Shown here: positions 43,206 to 56,193 of the stretch, piece by piece
Layout of the letters: each line of letters opens with the position of its first letter
Position numbering within the stretch: the first letter of the stretch is position 1
Assembly (NCBI RefSeq): GCF_000499845.2
Contig: NC_023756.2
Coordinates: 32,735,406 to 32,799,405, forward strand
Direction of reading: 5' to 3'
DNA length: 64,000 bases
Source: Phaseolus vulgaris
Taxonomy: Eukaryota; Streptophyta; Magnoliopsida; Fabales; Fabaceae
Position numbers and translations under genes: made by a program
The notes under the pieces: generated by a model
What the model was told of the DNA's origin: nothing
The model's database searches: none
Seen by the model: only the letters and a program-made list of their open reading frames with translations

Positions 43206-45429
43206 AATAAAATCTCAGTAGGTAGACACTCTGAACAACAAATAGAAATTTGTATCTTGTATACTTATATTATTACTTGATTGTTCTTGTTTTTATCTTT
43301 GTCTTGGAGTCCGTGATATAGCTTCTTGAATTTGAACGTCAGAGCTTGAAACTGCAAGAATTCCTATTAAGAAATAAATCATTATACCATTGGCAATAAA
43401 GACATTTTTAAATTCTAAATAATATAATTGTCAATGAAAATCATTTATAGAATTTATATATTCCTAGAAAATCACTTGGTCATTGTGCTTTCAATTGATT
43501 AATTACCTTATATAAATATCTGGTATGATAAATCGTGTAATGTGTAAATGTTGTTGGTGTTATCTAGTTCGATAGACTTTCTAATGTGTAACATGTTATA
43601 AACACTATCTGGTTTGATAGATTGTCTAACTTATGACATGTTAAAGATGTGGGATGGTCTCTTATGTACTGTAGTTGTACAGAACATTTGTTAGAACGTA
43701 AACACATTTCAAATCCTCAAATGACATATATATAAAGTTCTTAGAGTGTTTTTCTTATCATCAAAAATTCCACATAAGTCTACACATCATCTGACTGTCT
43801 AGTGGGATATAGATAGTCTATAAGGTCTTTACACCATCTAGGGTCTTAATAGACTATACCAAGCCCAAAATAAATTATGCCCGACAGGGTATGGTTCTTT
43901 ATAAATTTTGGATATTTTTAAAAATAATATTGGTTTTAGCTTCAAACAAAAACCTGAAATATAAAAAAATCCCAATAACAGTAAATAAATGTTTTAACTA
44001 AAAACTCTATACAAAATCATATAATTTAACCTAAATTTTTATCAATAAAAGAAATTATACTATCTATGTTGGAGAAGGAAAGTAACTCATTGTTCTCTCA
44101 CATTTTGACATCATCATTGCAGACCTAAAACATTTCACCCACTTGATTATAGCATGTTCATAAAGGTAAAATAGAAATATAATATATATGTCACATTTAT
44201 CTAGGAGTCAATGACACCTAACCAAATAATGGCTCTCATCCAATACGCTCTCATCCAATACATCACGTAGTAGCCACATTCAAACAAGTTTATTTGTCTA
44301 TTACACTAAAATAAGAAAGAAGTGACAAAAATTAATTTCATACATCTTAGACATAAAATAATTTTATACGTATTACAATATGCCTACCCTTAAGGTAGAT
44401 GAATTATAGTAACCTTGCTCTGCTCCTTAAATTTAAAACGCTAGTATCAGCCACAACTCCGCCACAACTCCAATTAAAACAAAGACATATGTTAGTTCAA
44501 AATACATTTATACTTGCAACATAATAAAAAAATGTAAAATTTTACCCTTATGATAAATTTTTCATTTCCCGTCTGGAGTTTTTTTTGGAGTGAAAAAAAA
44601 CCACAATACTATGTAATCCTTTGGAATAATTGCAATCAATTGTCAATGGAACCTATAGTCAATGATAAACAGTTAGTTATATAATTACCATAATTTTAAA
44701 AGGTAAAAGTTAGAATACTAGTCCTTCAATACATGGAGCCATGTAAATATGTCTCTCAGAGTCACTCATCCCTATTTGCATGTATCATTGGATTTGAACC
44801 TTTATGTTTCCAAATTTCTGGATGCTCAAGAAATCCATGTTTTTCTTATTTGTCTTAGTCCACACTTAATTTGTCCATGTACCTAACATAATGAATTATA
44901 AGTTAAATGTAATTATTATAATATGAAAAATATAGACAACATTAAATGACTTACATGGCCCATAAATGAAATGTTTAACATGGAGGTTCCCCAAACAACC
45001 TCCAATGCATCTAGTAAGGATATGTACATAGTAACAACAGTATTATCAATGCCAAATAATGTTAGAATTAGAGGGCTAATGTTGTGAGTTGATTTTAGGA
45101 TTGCACATTTTATTGGTTGCTTTTTTGTTTAAGATTTTTGATTTAGTAATTATGGTAAGAATCCTAAGAAGATTCCCACTGGAAACGAACTTAACCAAGT
45201 GGTTAAGTAAGTGTGAAGGTTCACTTCAGAAGGGCAAAGAGAAAATACAATTATAAGGTGACAATGATGCATCGAAAAATAGAGACAAGGAACAATTAAA
45301 GAAAAAGAACAAAGTAAAGAACAAATTAAAGAGTAGAATAAGATGAATATGGAAGGGAGGATGGCGCAAAATAAAGAGTAAAGAGGAAGGGATGAAGATG
45401 AGTGATGCAAAAGCCACCACTTGAGATAT
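43206..45429. other. AT-rich intergenic DNA
   Basis: No gene recognised. A segment near 44255 ('CATCACGTAGTAGCCACATT') is repeated in diverged form near 52830. The open frames at 45150-45570 are low-complexity. Confidence 0.45.
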
Positions 45430-45990
45430 TACCCACCCAAGATAAGACCCTATATGAGAGCTCACAAGTCTCACAAAATCACTTATGCAGAGTTTCTTTA
45501 CTTCCAATTCAAGTTTAAAAAGCATAAGGCAAGACACCCTAATTATAGGAAGGGGTGCCTTGGTGGGCAAGATAGGTGAAGGGTAGAAATGGCAAGGGAG
45601 AGGAGCTTCCTAGGGTGTTGCCATGGTCAAAACCGCACCTTTAGACATAACTTCTAGAAGGTAGGTTAAACACCCTAATTCTAGGTGACTTGTCTTGAAA
45701 AATTGGGCTTGGTACAAACCCATTCCGCTAAGTACACTCCCTTTTATGCTATGTGAATCTACTCTAGCCTATTTTGCAATTTGGACCCCAAAAGTGAGCC
45801 CAAATTATTTACAAACATGTTTTTGTCTTTTAAGAAGACCAGAAGAAAGAACAATTGATGTGCTGGTCTATGCCAAGTTCTTTTTCTAATGAGGTTCGTC
45901 TGATATTTGGTGGGGCCTTGACTTGATTGCTGAGATGACTGCTCATAGTGTGAATTGTCTGTTGAGTCCTTGGTCATCTTCTTGGCTACT
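45430..45990. mobile_element. probable LTR remnant of another retrotransposon
   Basis: A GC-richer block with promoter/leader-like wording ('GGGTGTTGCCATGGTC', 'TTGGACCCCAAAAGTGAGCC') stands out from its AT-rich surroundings and runs straight into the family A LTR at about 46005. I recall similar LTRs from legume genomes but cannot verify it here. No ends or TSD found. Confidence 0.35.
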
Positions 45991-46004
45991 TGGATGATCG
46001 TATC

Positions 46005-47044
46005 GGGTAAACAAGAGAGGGGGGGGGGAGGGCTGAATTGTTTTTTAAAGATTTTCACAAAGATTGAAGGTAGAGTGAAAAACTATGAAGAGTGAATCAA
46101 TTGAAAATTTTGTTCAACCAATAAAAAACTATTTTAAGTTTGATTCCAGAAAATCAACTTGTTGTTTATACCAATAGAATTGAAAAACAATGTTAAAACG
46201 ATTTATGAGTGTAGGGATAGAGACAATCACACAAGATGTTTATATTGGTTCACTCTTAACCAAGAGCTACATCCAGTCCTCGGCTAACCACTGAGAATTC
46301 ACTATGTAATCAAACCTAGATTAAAAAACACACACCAAAAGTGATGATCTTGAACCCCTTAAGAACATACACCACTCTTTGGAAAACACCATAGTTTCCA
46401 GAAACACCTTCTGAAACTGCCTCACACAAGAACACATAAATACAATGTTCAAATTTAGAAGGGAATAGAATACACCTAGGTAAATCAAAACTTAAAGTTC
46501 ATAAGTATAAAACTCAATCCTATTCCACACACTTGAGATGATCCAAAGCTTTTGAAATATTGAAAACTGTTTTTAATAAACTTTCTTCCTTAGTTAATGC
46601 ATGGAGCGTAAAATTATCTTTTTATACCCCAATCAAATGGTCAAAGCAGTTAAATCAAAAACCAAAAGTTGTTGGAATCATTTAAAATAGATTAAAATCA
46701 TTTAACAAAATTCTCTTAAGGTTTTCACAAAAACAACCAGTTGATTTATCGAAATAACCAGTTGAATTTGTTTGACAACAAAGCCAAAACAAAGCTAAGC
46801 TTTTCCAAACCATTTTAAAAACCACAGTGTCAAACAACCAGTTGAATCAACATTTCAACTTGTTTAAATTTCACACCCTTTTAGAAAACCCATCTTTTAA
46901 AAAAGATTAAGATTCAAATGAACATGGATCATCTTAAGGAGTGAATTGACAAATTCAAAAAATACTAGACAACACACATAACCAACAACAAAGTCTTCAA
47001 GCTTTCCTTATAGATTTGAAGACATCAAAACATCTTGTTCAATA
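46005..47044 (+). mobile_element. solo LTR, family A copy 3 (diverged, about 1040 bp)
   Basis: Follows family A from 'TAAACAAGAG' to 'CATCTTGTTCAATA' and contains 'GAGCTACATCCAGTC' at about 46265 and the 'AACAACCAGTTG' motif pairs near 46733 and 46835. The exact left end is degenerate and no target duplication is clear. A G-run of ten lies at about 46020. Confidence 0.75.
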
Positions 47045-48351
47045 AATATTTTGTTGTCTCAATGTATGACTACTACAGTGGTTTCGTCCTCAACTTGGAT
47101 AATATGATTAGAAGTCGAGATATTGGATCATCCTCAACTTGAGTAATGTTGGGTATTAAAAAAATTATTGTTATTTATTGGGTGTTAGGATGAATTTAAA
47201 GAGTTTTTTTTTTTTTTCTTGTGGTGGGTGTGTTTTAGAGGCAAAGTTGCAATTGCATGTTAAGGTAACTTGTGTATTAACATCATTTTCCAAAGTAATA
47301 TTTAAAACCAACAATGTTTATGTATGCATAGTTATAGCCTTTTGCTCGTATGGACACGTAAAGCAAGTTGGATTTTAAACAATTGAATTCTTAAGAGAAT
47401 TTTGTTTAGAACCCTAAACACAATTTGGTCTAGCGAAGATTAAATGCTTAAGAAAATTGTGTTAAAGTCTAAAGGGATGATTGAATGCTTAAGTGGTTGG
47501 TGCTTAAGCGTGTTTTAACCTACATTTAAGTGAGTCAATAGGTAGAAAAATGTTAAGTTTTTCTCACTTCATGCTTGTTAGTTTGCATTTGACAATGATG
47601 TAAGAAATTTAGGACAAGGGGAGATAATGTGACTTTGTAATGTGTATAAAAGTAGGAAATATGACGATCCCGATATATTGAAGGTTCACCGTTTAAAAAA
47701 AGTTTTGTGTAATTCTTATTATTACTCCAATCATGAGGGAAGAGATTGAAGTAATTCCTTTTGTGTGTGAGGTCGACCAATCATACTTCGTTCAACTAAT
47801 GATAAGTGTTGAACAATTGATAATGGATGTTAAACCCGAAATAAACATATGTACTGAATAGACTAATTTTGGATTTAGGTATGTTAGTTTCTTGTACAAA
47901 AGTATCACATTTTATATAATTTATCCAATGAATGGGAATACGCTCAGCGAATTTCATCCACAGAGTAAAAGATTAATTTATGGATAATATTTTACTTGGC
48001 AAATCTCAATATAAGAACGATAAACAATTTCATTAATTAATTTTTCTTATGTTATTATAAGTTGTATACGGGTTAGAACATTCATAAATACTTGATTTAA
48101 CTTATCAAAACAAAAAATAATAATTTATTCAACAAAATTAGTTTATAAAAGAACAAGGCATGTCTAATATACATTTAATTTAAACTTAATAGACTCGTTT
48201 TCCTTAACACTCTTTATTCAAAATTTAAGAAAAATTAAAATTGATTGAATATTGATTATGCTAATATTCATATTTATTATATGAAGTAAATTGAAATATA
48301 TTATAAGGTTAATAAGTAAAGACATACTTATGTTATTGGGATGATATATAT
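47045..48351. other. AT-rich DNA, no gene seen
   Basis: No protein-like frame and no recognised repeat. Short open frames (47178-47378, 47553-47780) have no family resemblance. Confidence 0.5.
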
Positions 48352-48804
48352 TGTACCGGTGAGGGTTGCATGACCGATATAACGTCCCTGATCCCAACGT
48401 CAAGCCGACCGATAGCTCAAGTCTAGTTACGCTCAACCAAGATCAGCAAGGTCAACCCATGATTAGGAGTTAGGTAATGCAACCCTAATCACGGTCCAAC
48501 TCTTTAATCAGGCCCAGCAAGGTAAGACCCATGATAGTGAAATAAATAGCACACATTTCAAGAATCAGGTACGTCATTATCTACAGTACTCTAACAACCG
48601 AGTGTCAACCCCTTTTGCTGACTTGAGAGTCAGATCTGAGTGCCTTCTGCAGGTATACCCCCAGTTCGGAAATCACTAGGAGATCGAGATTCGAGGCTAG
48701 AAAGGAACAAGGGAGGAAGTTGAAGAGCAGTACGACCGACCGATAGGAGAGAAGAAGGCGTATCCTCTCAATAGTTCTCTGGCCCCTACCCTCACACGAG
48801 AACA
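48352..48804. mobile_element. solo LTR of a gypsy-type element (453 bp), TSD TATAT
   Basis: Starts 'TGTACCGGTGAGGG', ends 'CACACGAGAACA', flanked by TATAT at 48347-48351 and 48805-48809. The duplication is low-complexity, so it is weaker proof than the others. The block is GC-rich within AT-rich DNA and includes 'GACTTGAGAGTCAGATCTGA' and 'CTTCTGCAGGTATACCCCC', wording typical of gypsy U5 regions. No internal sequence. Confidence 0.7.
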
Positions 48805-48809
48805 TATAT

Positions 48810-48895
48810 ATGTATATGTGTGTGTGTTTGCATATGTGTATCTGTGTATATGTCTATGTATATGCCTATGTATATGTATCTTATGTATATGTATC
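48810..48895. repeat. TATG/TGTA simple repeats
   Basis: Mixed 'TATATGTGTGTG' and 'TATGTCTATG' repeats directly right of the solo LTR. Confidence 0.85.
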
Positions 48896-48899
48896 TCAA

Positions 48900-49447
48900 G
48901 TTAAAAATTTGATAAAAATATAAAGTTTCTAATTATATATCTAGTTAGATAGGTAAATGTATTGTGTCCCGAGATTTAATGACTGTTTTTAACATTAAGT
49001 TGAGTGAAAAGTCATTGATATTCATCCAAAAAGACAAGAAATGATTTTATCATAAGAGATTTTAGATAAGATCTACATTTGAGTGATTAAATTATTAAAC
49101 AAATCAGATATCATAACAAGTATTCTAGTGTACTAAAATAGTTTAACATAATTAATATATATATATATATATATATTCAAAATTTGATAAAATATCAAGT
49201 TTTTAATTATATATCTAGTTAGATATGCAAATGTATTGTGTCCTAATATTTAATGAATGTTTTTAACATTATGTTGAGTGAAAAGTGATTGATGTTCATC
49301 CAATATTCAGAAAGATAAGAAATGATTCTATAATAAGAGATTGTTAGATGATATCGAGTGATTAAATTATTAAACAAATCAATATCATGACAGACATTAT
49401 AGTGTTCTAAAAATAGTTTAACATAATATATATATATATATATATAT
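48900..49447. repeat. tandem duplication of about 270 bp
   Basis: Two diverged copies (about 48900-49180 and 49181-49447) share 'ATTATATATCTAGTTAGATA', 'TGTATTGTGTCC' and 'GAGTGAAAAGT', and each ends in a (TA)n run (about 49157-49178 and 49423-49447). Confidence 0.85.
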
Positions 49448-51535
49448 GAAAATTTTCATTATTATGTGTAACTATATCTTAAATTAAATAGTTAGTTGAT
49501 ACTTAAATTTTATTTATGATATGTTCTTCTCTTTTGACAAGTAGCACATAATTATATAGATCCTAGAATGAAAAATGTACGAGACTTTCTTCCGTTTACC
49601 ATCTTTTATCTCTCTCTATATATAATATGTACCTATAGACGGAATATGTAAGTAAAAAATTTATATACATTTTACATTTTATATGTTTTAAATTAAAATA
49701 TTTTACAATTGTTAACCAAAATTACTTAATACTTTTTTTAATTTTTTTATCATTAAAAAAATAAATTAAATAAAAATATTTTAGAAATATCTGTCTTATA
49801 TAAAACATAATTTCAATCTATCAATACTCTAAATACTAAAAAAAATTAAAAAAAATCCTACATTATATTACCCCTTAATACTCTTTTCATTATATTTATA
49901 GTTTGATAAGGTTATTGTTATTATCCAATATCACCATCTGTAATATGTTATGAGCTCACAAATTCTAGAATGATATAACAACGATCAATCAAAATGATAC
50001 GAATAAATTAAACACGAGATGTATAAATATCTATATATGATGCTCAATTCTCTTGGAATACCATGTTCTTTCCAATAAAAAGAAACAGTAAATTAGTAAG
50101 TTTTTGTGCAACAAACCTAAAAGAACTACAGAAAGGAGGAAAAAGAAAAGACGCGAGAGAACTAAAAATAATAATTTGAAACATATATATGTGTGTGTTT
50201 GATATGAAAATAATTCAAACGTGCATGCGTAAATTATAAAATCTTCCTTTTTCTTGCAAAAAGGAATACTTACCATCCTTGTTTAAAGATACGACGTTTT
50301 TTATCAGCAAAAACACACATGCAAGGAATAATTTAGAAAAAAAATGTTATAGTAAGTATATATGAACAAAAAGCGTATACTGAAAATAAATCATTATAAA
50401 ATATATCGAAAAGTCATTTTCTGAGTGGCAAAATATAAGTGCATTGAGTTGTTGATTCATTGAAGGCTGAAAATAAGGATCAACTTGAATTAATATAGTC
50501 ATGTCATTATGTTGTTGTTTCATATCCAATTTATCAGATGCAGATGCAGTGCATTTCCTTGTGACTGTTCTTGGTATTTTATAAGGCCATGATTTACGCC
50601 TCAGTTTGTGCTTATTGTCAAGCTGCTTGCGATGGCAACCTGAAATTGAGGTAACTAATTACAATATTTTTTTTTAATTATTGGTTCAGGATATGTTTTT
50701 TAAAAATTAATTTATAAATTCGTTAATTAGATAAGTTGGAGGCTAAGAATTGAATAAGACAGAAGTTATAAGCTAAAAACTAACTCAACTTCTACTCTGA
50801 CTTTGAGGCTGATATAGATTAAGTAGTACAAGCAAATTTGTTTTTTGCATTAATTATAGTTTACTTTGGTGCTAATCAATATTATAACATAACATTTTTT
50901 ACATTAGTTTGTAGTTTACAAGATGTTGATGTTAATCAACCATATAACTTAACCTACACAACTATGTAAGCTTAAATTAAATTAGAAGGGTCAATAAATA
51001 CTAATGTTAATGTTTATGTGACAGTAAAATTGCTTAAAACATGGATGGATACTATTAAAATTGGCTTGAACCATCAATTATATAGATGCAAAAATTTAAG
51101 TTAACATCGCCCTTTTTTTGAATCTTACTATCACTTTGTTTATTTATTACTCACATATAGCCTAGATATATAAATTAATAAAAGCATAACAAAGTAATAA
51201 TATCAATAATAATAATATAATAGTAAATAATAATAATAATAAAAGTAATAATAATAATAAAATAATGATAATAATAATAATACGCAACTATTCTTGTTTT
51301 CTTGTTATCATTGATTATCTATAGCATTTACTCTAAAACGGTAACATATTGCAAATTTTTAAAAAATTCTCTTTTTTTCTCCAAAAAAACATCAACCTTT
51401 CTTTGAAATAGAAATTTTATTAATGAATCAATCATATTATTTATTTATTTATTTAGAAAAAAAGAGAATTATTATTATTATTTTATTATTATAATTATAT
51501 TTTTCAAGTTTTTTGAATTGATAAGGATGGAATGT
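49448..51535. other. AT-rich DNA with one exon-like stretch
   Basis: Mostly AT-rich. On the minus strand 50645-50345 is open behind a good acceptor ('TTACCTCAATTTCAG') and reads 'CHRKQLDNKHKLRRKSWPYK'. I cannot place it securely. An (AAT)n-rich segment lies at 51190-51285. Confidence 0.4.
51190..51285. repeat. AAT/ATA trinucleotide repeats
   Basis: Interrupted runs of AAT with occasional AGT or ATG. Confidence 0.9.
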
Positions 51536-51700
51536 TATTTTGATTGGCAAAAAATAAATAAATAGATTTAGAGTATTTAAGAGATGCTTCAACCCTTAAA
51601 CAAAAGAGTTAGCTGCATGTAATAGCTTACAAAAAATCAAACATGAACAAGGTTACAAACATCCAACTTGTCAAAATCTGTAGTCGATCTCTTTGTTCTA
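51536..51700 (-). mobile_element. probable LINE 3' end remnant (minus strand)
   Basis: Minus strand reads 'TTTAAGGGTTGAAGCATCTC' then an A/T tail 'TTTATTTATTTTTTGCCAAT', parallel to the other LINE ends; the hairpin is decayed. No coding part. Confidence 0.35.
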
Positions 51701-52089
51701 CACTACTATATTAAGTAGAAAACAACTTTAGAGACAAAAAATAATTAGTTATTATATTGACTAAATTAGATACTATTTTATACACTAAAAGATTATTGAT
51801 ATCTAAAATAGTTTCTATATTTATAAATTATTTTCTAAATTGATATCCAATTAGCTACCAATGTTTTAACTACTTTTTTTAGAATCTAAAGTAGTTGATA
51901 GGTAAACCCTTGGTAGCTAATTAGATACCAATTTAAAAATTACTTTATAAATTTTATTAATAATAGAAACTACTTTTAGATACCAATAAATTTTTTAGTC
52001 TCTAAAATAATATCTAATTTAGTCAATATAGTGACTAATTATTTTGTTGTCTCTAAAATTATTTTTTATTTGATGATTTTCTTGTAGTG
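51701..52089. mobile_element. CACTA-type MITE, copy 1 (389 bp)
   Basis: Starts 'CACTACTATATTAAGTAG', ends 'GATTTTCTTGTAGTG'. The two halves are inverted copies built of 'TTTAGAGACNAAAAATAATT' and 'TAGATACCAATTTA'-type segments. No coding capacity. A relative is at 56194-56720. I could not match a 3-bp duplication. Confidence 0.7.
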
Positions 52090-52297
52090 TATTTTAAATG
52101 TTGTTAAACTTAAATTTTGGTAACTAATTAGATACAAATTTAGAAACTAATTATTAATAATAGAAACTACTTTAGATACCAATAATTTTTTAGTGTCTAA
52201 AATAATATTTAATTTAGTTAATATAGTGACTAATTATTTTCTGTTTATAAAATTAGTCTCTATCAAATGATTTTCTTTTAGTGATAGACCTTGAACA
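52090..52297. mobile_element. partial second CACTA-type MITE
   Basis: Right half only, ending 'AAATGATTTTCTTTTAGTG' near 52291, sharing 'GGTAACTAATTAGATAC' and 'TTTAGATACCAATAATTTTT' with copy 1. Confidence 0.55.
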
Positions 52298-53072
52298 ATG
52301 ATTTCAGACACGTCAATAATAACGTCATTATTGTAAGAACTAGAGTTCTAATAATGGTTTGGATTGTCATTGCAAGATAGAGTTTTAATGATGATTTATA
52401 ACAAATTTGTTGTTGTAGATATATTCAATAATGATAAATAGCACTAAAAATATTGTCGAAATAAAAAATGGAAATAAAAAATGGAAATAATGACGATTGC
52501 TAAATAATTGTCATTAAAAATGTCGATAGTTATTGATAAACCGTCACTATATCTTCTTTTATAATTTTGGCTTATTGTGAATATTTTTTGAAACCTGCAA
52601 ACAGTCATCACAAATAAATATATTGGCACAAAATATATGGAGCAGATTTTTCTAACATATTTCATTGCTTCTGATTCCAAAAATTATGTGTCATTGAAAA
52701 ATTGTAAGATTTTGAAATTAAGTTAACATAAGTTCATAACTAATTATACAAATTATCAGTAAATTGGTGAGTTATATTATATTAATTTCAACCTCTATCA
52801 ATACCAGGTCATACAATAGTTGTCATGCACTGCATCACGTAGTAGCTGCACTCATAAATTATATTTTGTTTATTACACTACAACTCAAAATAAACTAGAT
52901 TAGATCAATGAATGAGAAGGAAAAATTGAAGGTGAAGTGCAACAAAGTGAGCTTTTGTGATCTTGCACTTGACCTACCACTTAATATGTTATACTTAGAG
53001 TAAGCACTAAAATATCAAGATTTGATGTTAGAATACATAACATTATGTCAATGTAGTAATAGATGTTAAATG
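52298..53072. other. AT-rich DNA, no gene seen
   Basis: Holds a short segment near 52825 ('CATCACGTAGTAGCTGCACT') that also occurs near 44255. No coding signal. Confidence 0.5.
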
Positions 53073-54491
53073 TGTTGGATTTATTAATGTCTAAGTTCAA
53101 GAGGAGGGTGAATTGGACTTATAAATTCTTCGCAAAGAAAATTGTTTTAAGAAAGACTGGCAGAAAAGAACAGATTGATTTAGGGAAAAACAAATTTATT
53201 TTTTGATTCCAAGAAGCAGTTTCAGAAATACAACAGATTGGTTTTAGAAACAACAAATTTGATTTTGACTTAACAATTTTAAACACACGCAAATCAAAAC
53301 AATCAGAGACAAAGATATTAAGAGTAAACCTTAATTCTGAAAAGCAATTTTCAAAACCTTTGAAAGCAATTTCAAAAAGATAAGGATCCTGAACAAGATT
53401 GCTTTATTGAGCACCCGTTTTACTCAGTCAAAGATTACAAATTCCATGAATGTTAAGCAAGATCAAAGCCTTATCAGAATCTTGAAAAAAGAGAATATGA
53501 TTTAACCCAGCAACAGTTAAAACAACAAATTCATTTTATCACAGATTATTAGACTTCAGATTTAAAGAAGTGATCAAGAAGAGAGAAAGGCACACACAAT
53601 TTTATACTGGTTCACTCAGCAAGAGCTACATCCAGTCCCACCTTATACCAAGATGGATTTCACTAATGCAAAATAATCTTTATAAACACTATTTGGTTCT
53701 TGAACCCTCCAAGAACAAGATTACAAGATGAAATACTCTATTTTAGCAGCATACACACCTCTAGAAACACTATCAAGAGACACAAATACAACCACTATTA
53801 CAAAAGAAAAATGTAAGAAGGAAAACACCTGGACTGCAGATACAAAAAGTTTGAAACATGACCCTCATAGCTGTAGCACAAGAGCACTTGAAGGTTTTCA
53901 TAAAAACTTTTAAAACTAAAGCTCACTTTAAATCTCAATGAAAGCACTTGGAAACTATATGCAAATCGTGAATGCAAGTTGTGTTTTAACCTAAGATCAA
54001 CCCCTCCTTTTACAGGTTTCAGATCAAAACAGATTTTCAAAAAATAGTTAAGAACTGTTATAAAAATAACATATTAAAGTTCAAAAGAACATATTGTTTT
54101 TTGAAAATACTCATAGTGGTAACATAACCACTTTTAGATCAATTGAAAACTGAAATGTGAACAAAACAGAATTTCGAAAAAGGCAAGCAGTTTTGATGCA
54201 GTACCAAAAGAATCCACTTGTTTTGTCAAATAACAAATTAAAATTTGTGCAGAAAACAAGTTTTTGAAAAACTGAAAATAGCTTTTGAAAACACTTTTTA
54301 GGAAACCCTTGTGCTTGAGCTGATTATTGTGGCTATGAGATATATGGTAGAATTACAATGGAAAAGGCTATTTAAAACAATTATAACCTAACAAGGCTCA
54401 TGAAAAACATCTTTCATAAACCTTCAAGCAAATTTTCTTCATCAAACACCTCCTTATCCAAGTTGAGTAGAGTCTTCAACTATCTTCAACA
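53073..54491 (+). mobile_element. solo LTR, family B copy 2 (1419 bp), TSD AAATG
   Basis: Starts 'TGTTGGATTTATTAATGTC', ends 'ACTATCTTCAACA', with perfect AAATG at 53068-53072 and 54492-54496. Shares with 32853-34663 the opening 'AGTTCAAGAG.AGGGTGAATT' and the block 'GAGCTACATCCAGTC'. The motif pairs here are 'AACAGATTGATTT' and 'AACAAATTTATTTT'. No coding domain. Confidence 0.9.
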
Positions 54492-54496
54492 AAATG

Positions 54497-54734
54497 AAAT
54501 TGACTTACTTCTCTAATATTTGTTTAAAGCATTTAAGAGGTTTCTTATGCAAGAAGCATAACCATGCAACAATATGATCTTGGACTGGTATAATTAGTAA
54601 CTGCCAATGACACATGCATTGCATTACAAATTAGTTACTACAACATATTTAAATCATGTACTATATGTTATTGAATAAAGATGAATTTACTTGTAGATAT
54701 ATGGAGAAAATTAAATTTGTTTTCATCCCTTTAT
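54497..54734. other. short AT-rich spacer
   Basis: Nothing recognised between the solo LTR and the CACTA remnant. Confidence 0.5.
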
Positions 54735-54883
54735 TAAGGCATTGGTGGGTACGTTTGTGTTTCTACTCTTTTATTATTCATTGGATGAATGAGTTGATGG
54801 TCCAAAAACCCATATATGTCATGTTTCCCCTTACCCAAACACAAATCATACATATGCCTAAATTGTAATAAATTATTAATATA

Positions 54884-54920
<37 letters not shown>

Positions 54921-55560
54921 ATAAGTAAGGAATATGAAGGTTTTAAACGTTTCACTTACATAATCCATAATTGCACAATAAATATATTGAACTCCGGATT
55001 GCTCGATGCAATCTCCAACAAATTAGATATGTGTATGTACTATGGTACATCACTATCCTTGCAAAAACATTTTCATCCCATGGCACCTATGCGGGAATTG
55101 TATCAATGGTCATAACAACCTTCGCTACTGCTTCCATAGGATTAGTGGCATATGCTTAGGTCGTCTAATAGTAGTAGCAAGAATATCATCTTGACCATGA
55201 GAAACAAAAGTACTTTGGATTCTCTGCTCAACAAGAGAATCCTACAACAAACCAAAACAAATTATGAGATTTTATATTAAATATAAATTAAAAGTAATAC
55301 AAGTGAAGCATATTTACTTACAATTTGCTCAGTTTTTCAGTGTGATTCATTAGAAGTTCATGTCCAGACTTTTTAGACGAGCTTACTTCCATTTTTCATG
55401 GCGAGAAGGTGGAGATGGAAGATTAATAGAATATCCACTAATTCTATCCTCAATAGAAGCAAACCATGCTTTAAGATTTTCTCTAATCATTTTCTACTAT
55501 AGCTTTGGATAACCACCACGAGACAATAATTGGGGATCTCATTATGAACCTAGATGGCCT
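54735..55560 (-). pseudogene. CACTA (En/Spm-type) second-ORF remnant
   Basis: Minus-strand pieces in the order seen in plant CACTA accessory proteins (Ptta/En/Spm family). At about 55530-55350: 'DPQLLSRGGYPKL', then 'SPPSRHEKWK', stop, 'ARLKSL'. At about 55255-55140: 'DSLVEQRIQSTFVSHGQDDI', then 'LATTIRRPKHMP'. At about 54860-54740: 'HDIYGFLDHQLIHP', like the YGFLEPQSI start of the Ulp1-like part often following in these proteins. Stops and gaps separate the pieces. No transposase (TNP2/DDE) domain or TIR is visible nearby. A microsatellite (54884-54921) has grown inside it. Confidence 0.6.
54884..54921. repeat. (CA)n(TA)n microsatellite
   Basis: About seven CA units followed by about eleven TA units. 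Confidence 0.95.
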
Positions 55561-56193
55561 GTGCTTTCTTTCGAACATTCTATCAATATTCAAATGAATT
55601 CTATCTAGTAATTAATAATACATGTAATACAAACTATATTCCTAAACAAAACAAGTGATATTAACCTCTCATCTCTTAAATCGAAGGTTTTGTACGAACT
55701 ACTATCAAGTTTATTCGTCAATACAAAGCATTTGGTATAAGAATTTTTACATTTCTTTGGATCAAATACATAAGTTGTTGTGAGCTTTGATTAAAAAGAC
55801 AAAATTTTATTGTCACCAAAGATAGAACGATCGATCTCAACGTTCCTACATTTGGAATATCATATTACATCTAAATTGCAATAAAGTTAATTAGTTCATA
55901 AATAATGTAAACAAGTTAAAGTCGACAAATTAACTATACTCATTTACCAAAACATCTTATCAAATCATGTTCCTGTCATGTTGAGTAACATGATCCCAAG
56001 AGAGAGTCAAGATAGAAATCTTTTCACTAGAAAATGCTCCGAGATAATTGTTGAAAGATTCAAAAGTTGGCTAGTAAACACGTTAGTGTCGACATTAATA
56101 GTTAATCTTAACCTATCACCATCAACTCTCTTCATATATAAAGACCTTAATTTGGTAGTCCATACCAGATATTGAAGAACATGTCAAAGAAAA
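55561..56193. other. AT-rich DNA, possibly more of the CACTA remnant
   Basis: The minus strand near 55880-55690 has a protein-like but broken frame ('YVFDPKKCKNSYTKCFVLTN') that I do not recognise. Confidence 0.35.

Noticed and set aside
45991..47074. Target duplication CTACT for the third family A LTR
   Set aside because: The ends that this duplication would require (TG...GA) do not match the ends of the other copies; probably chance.
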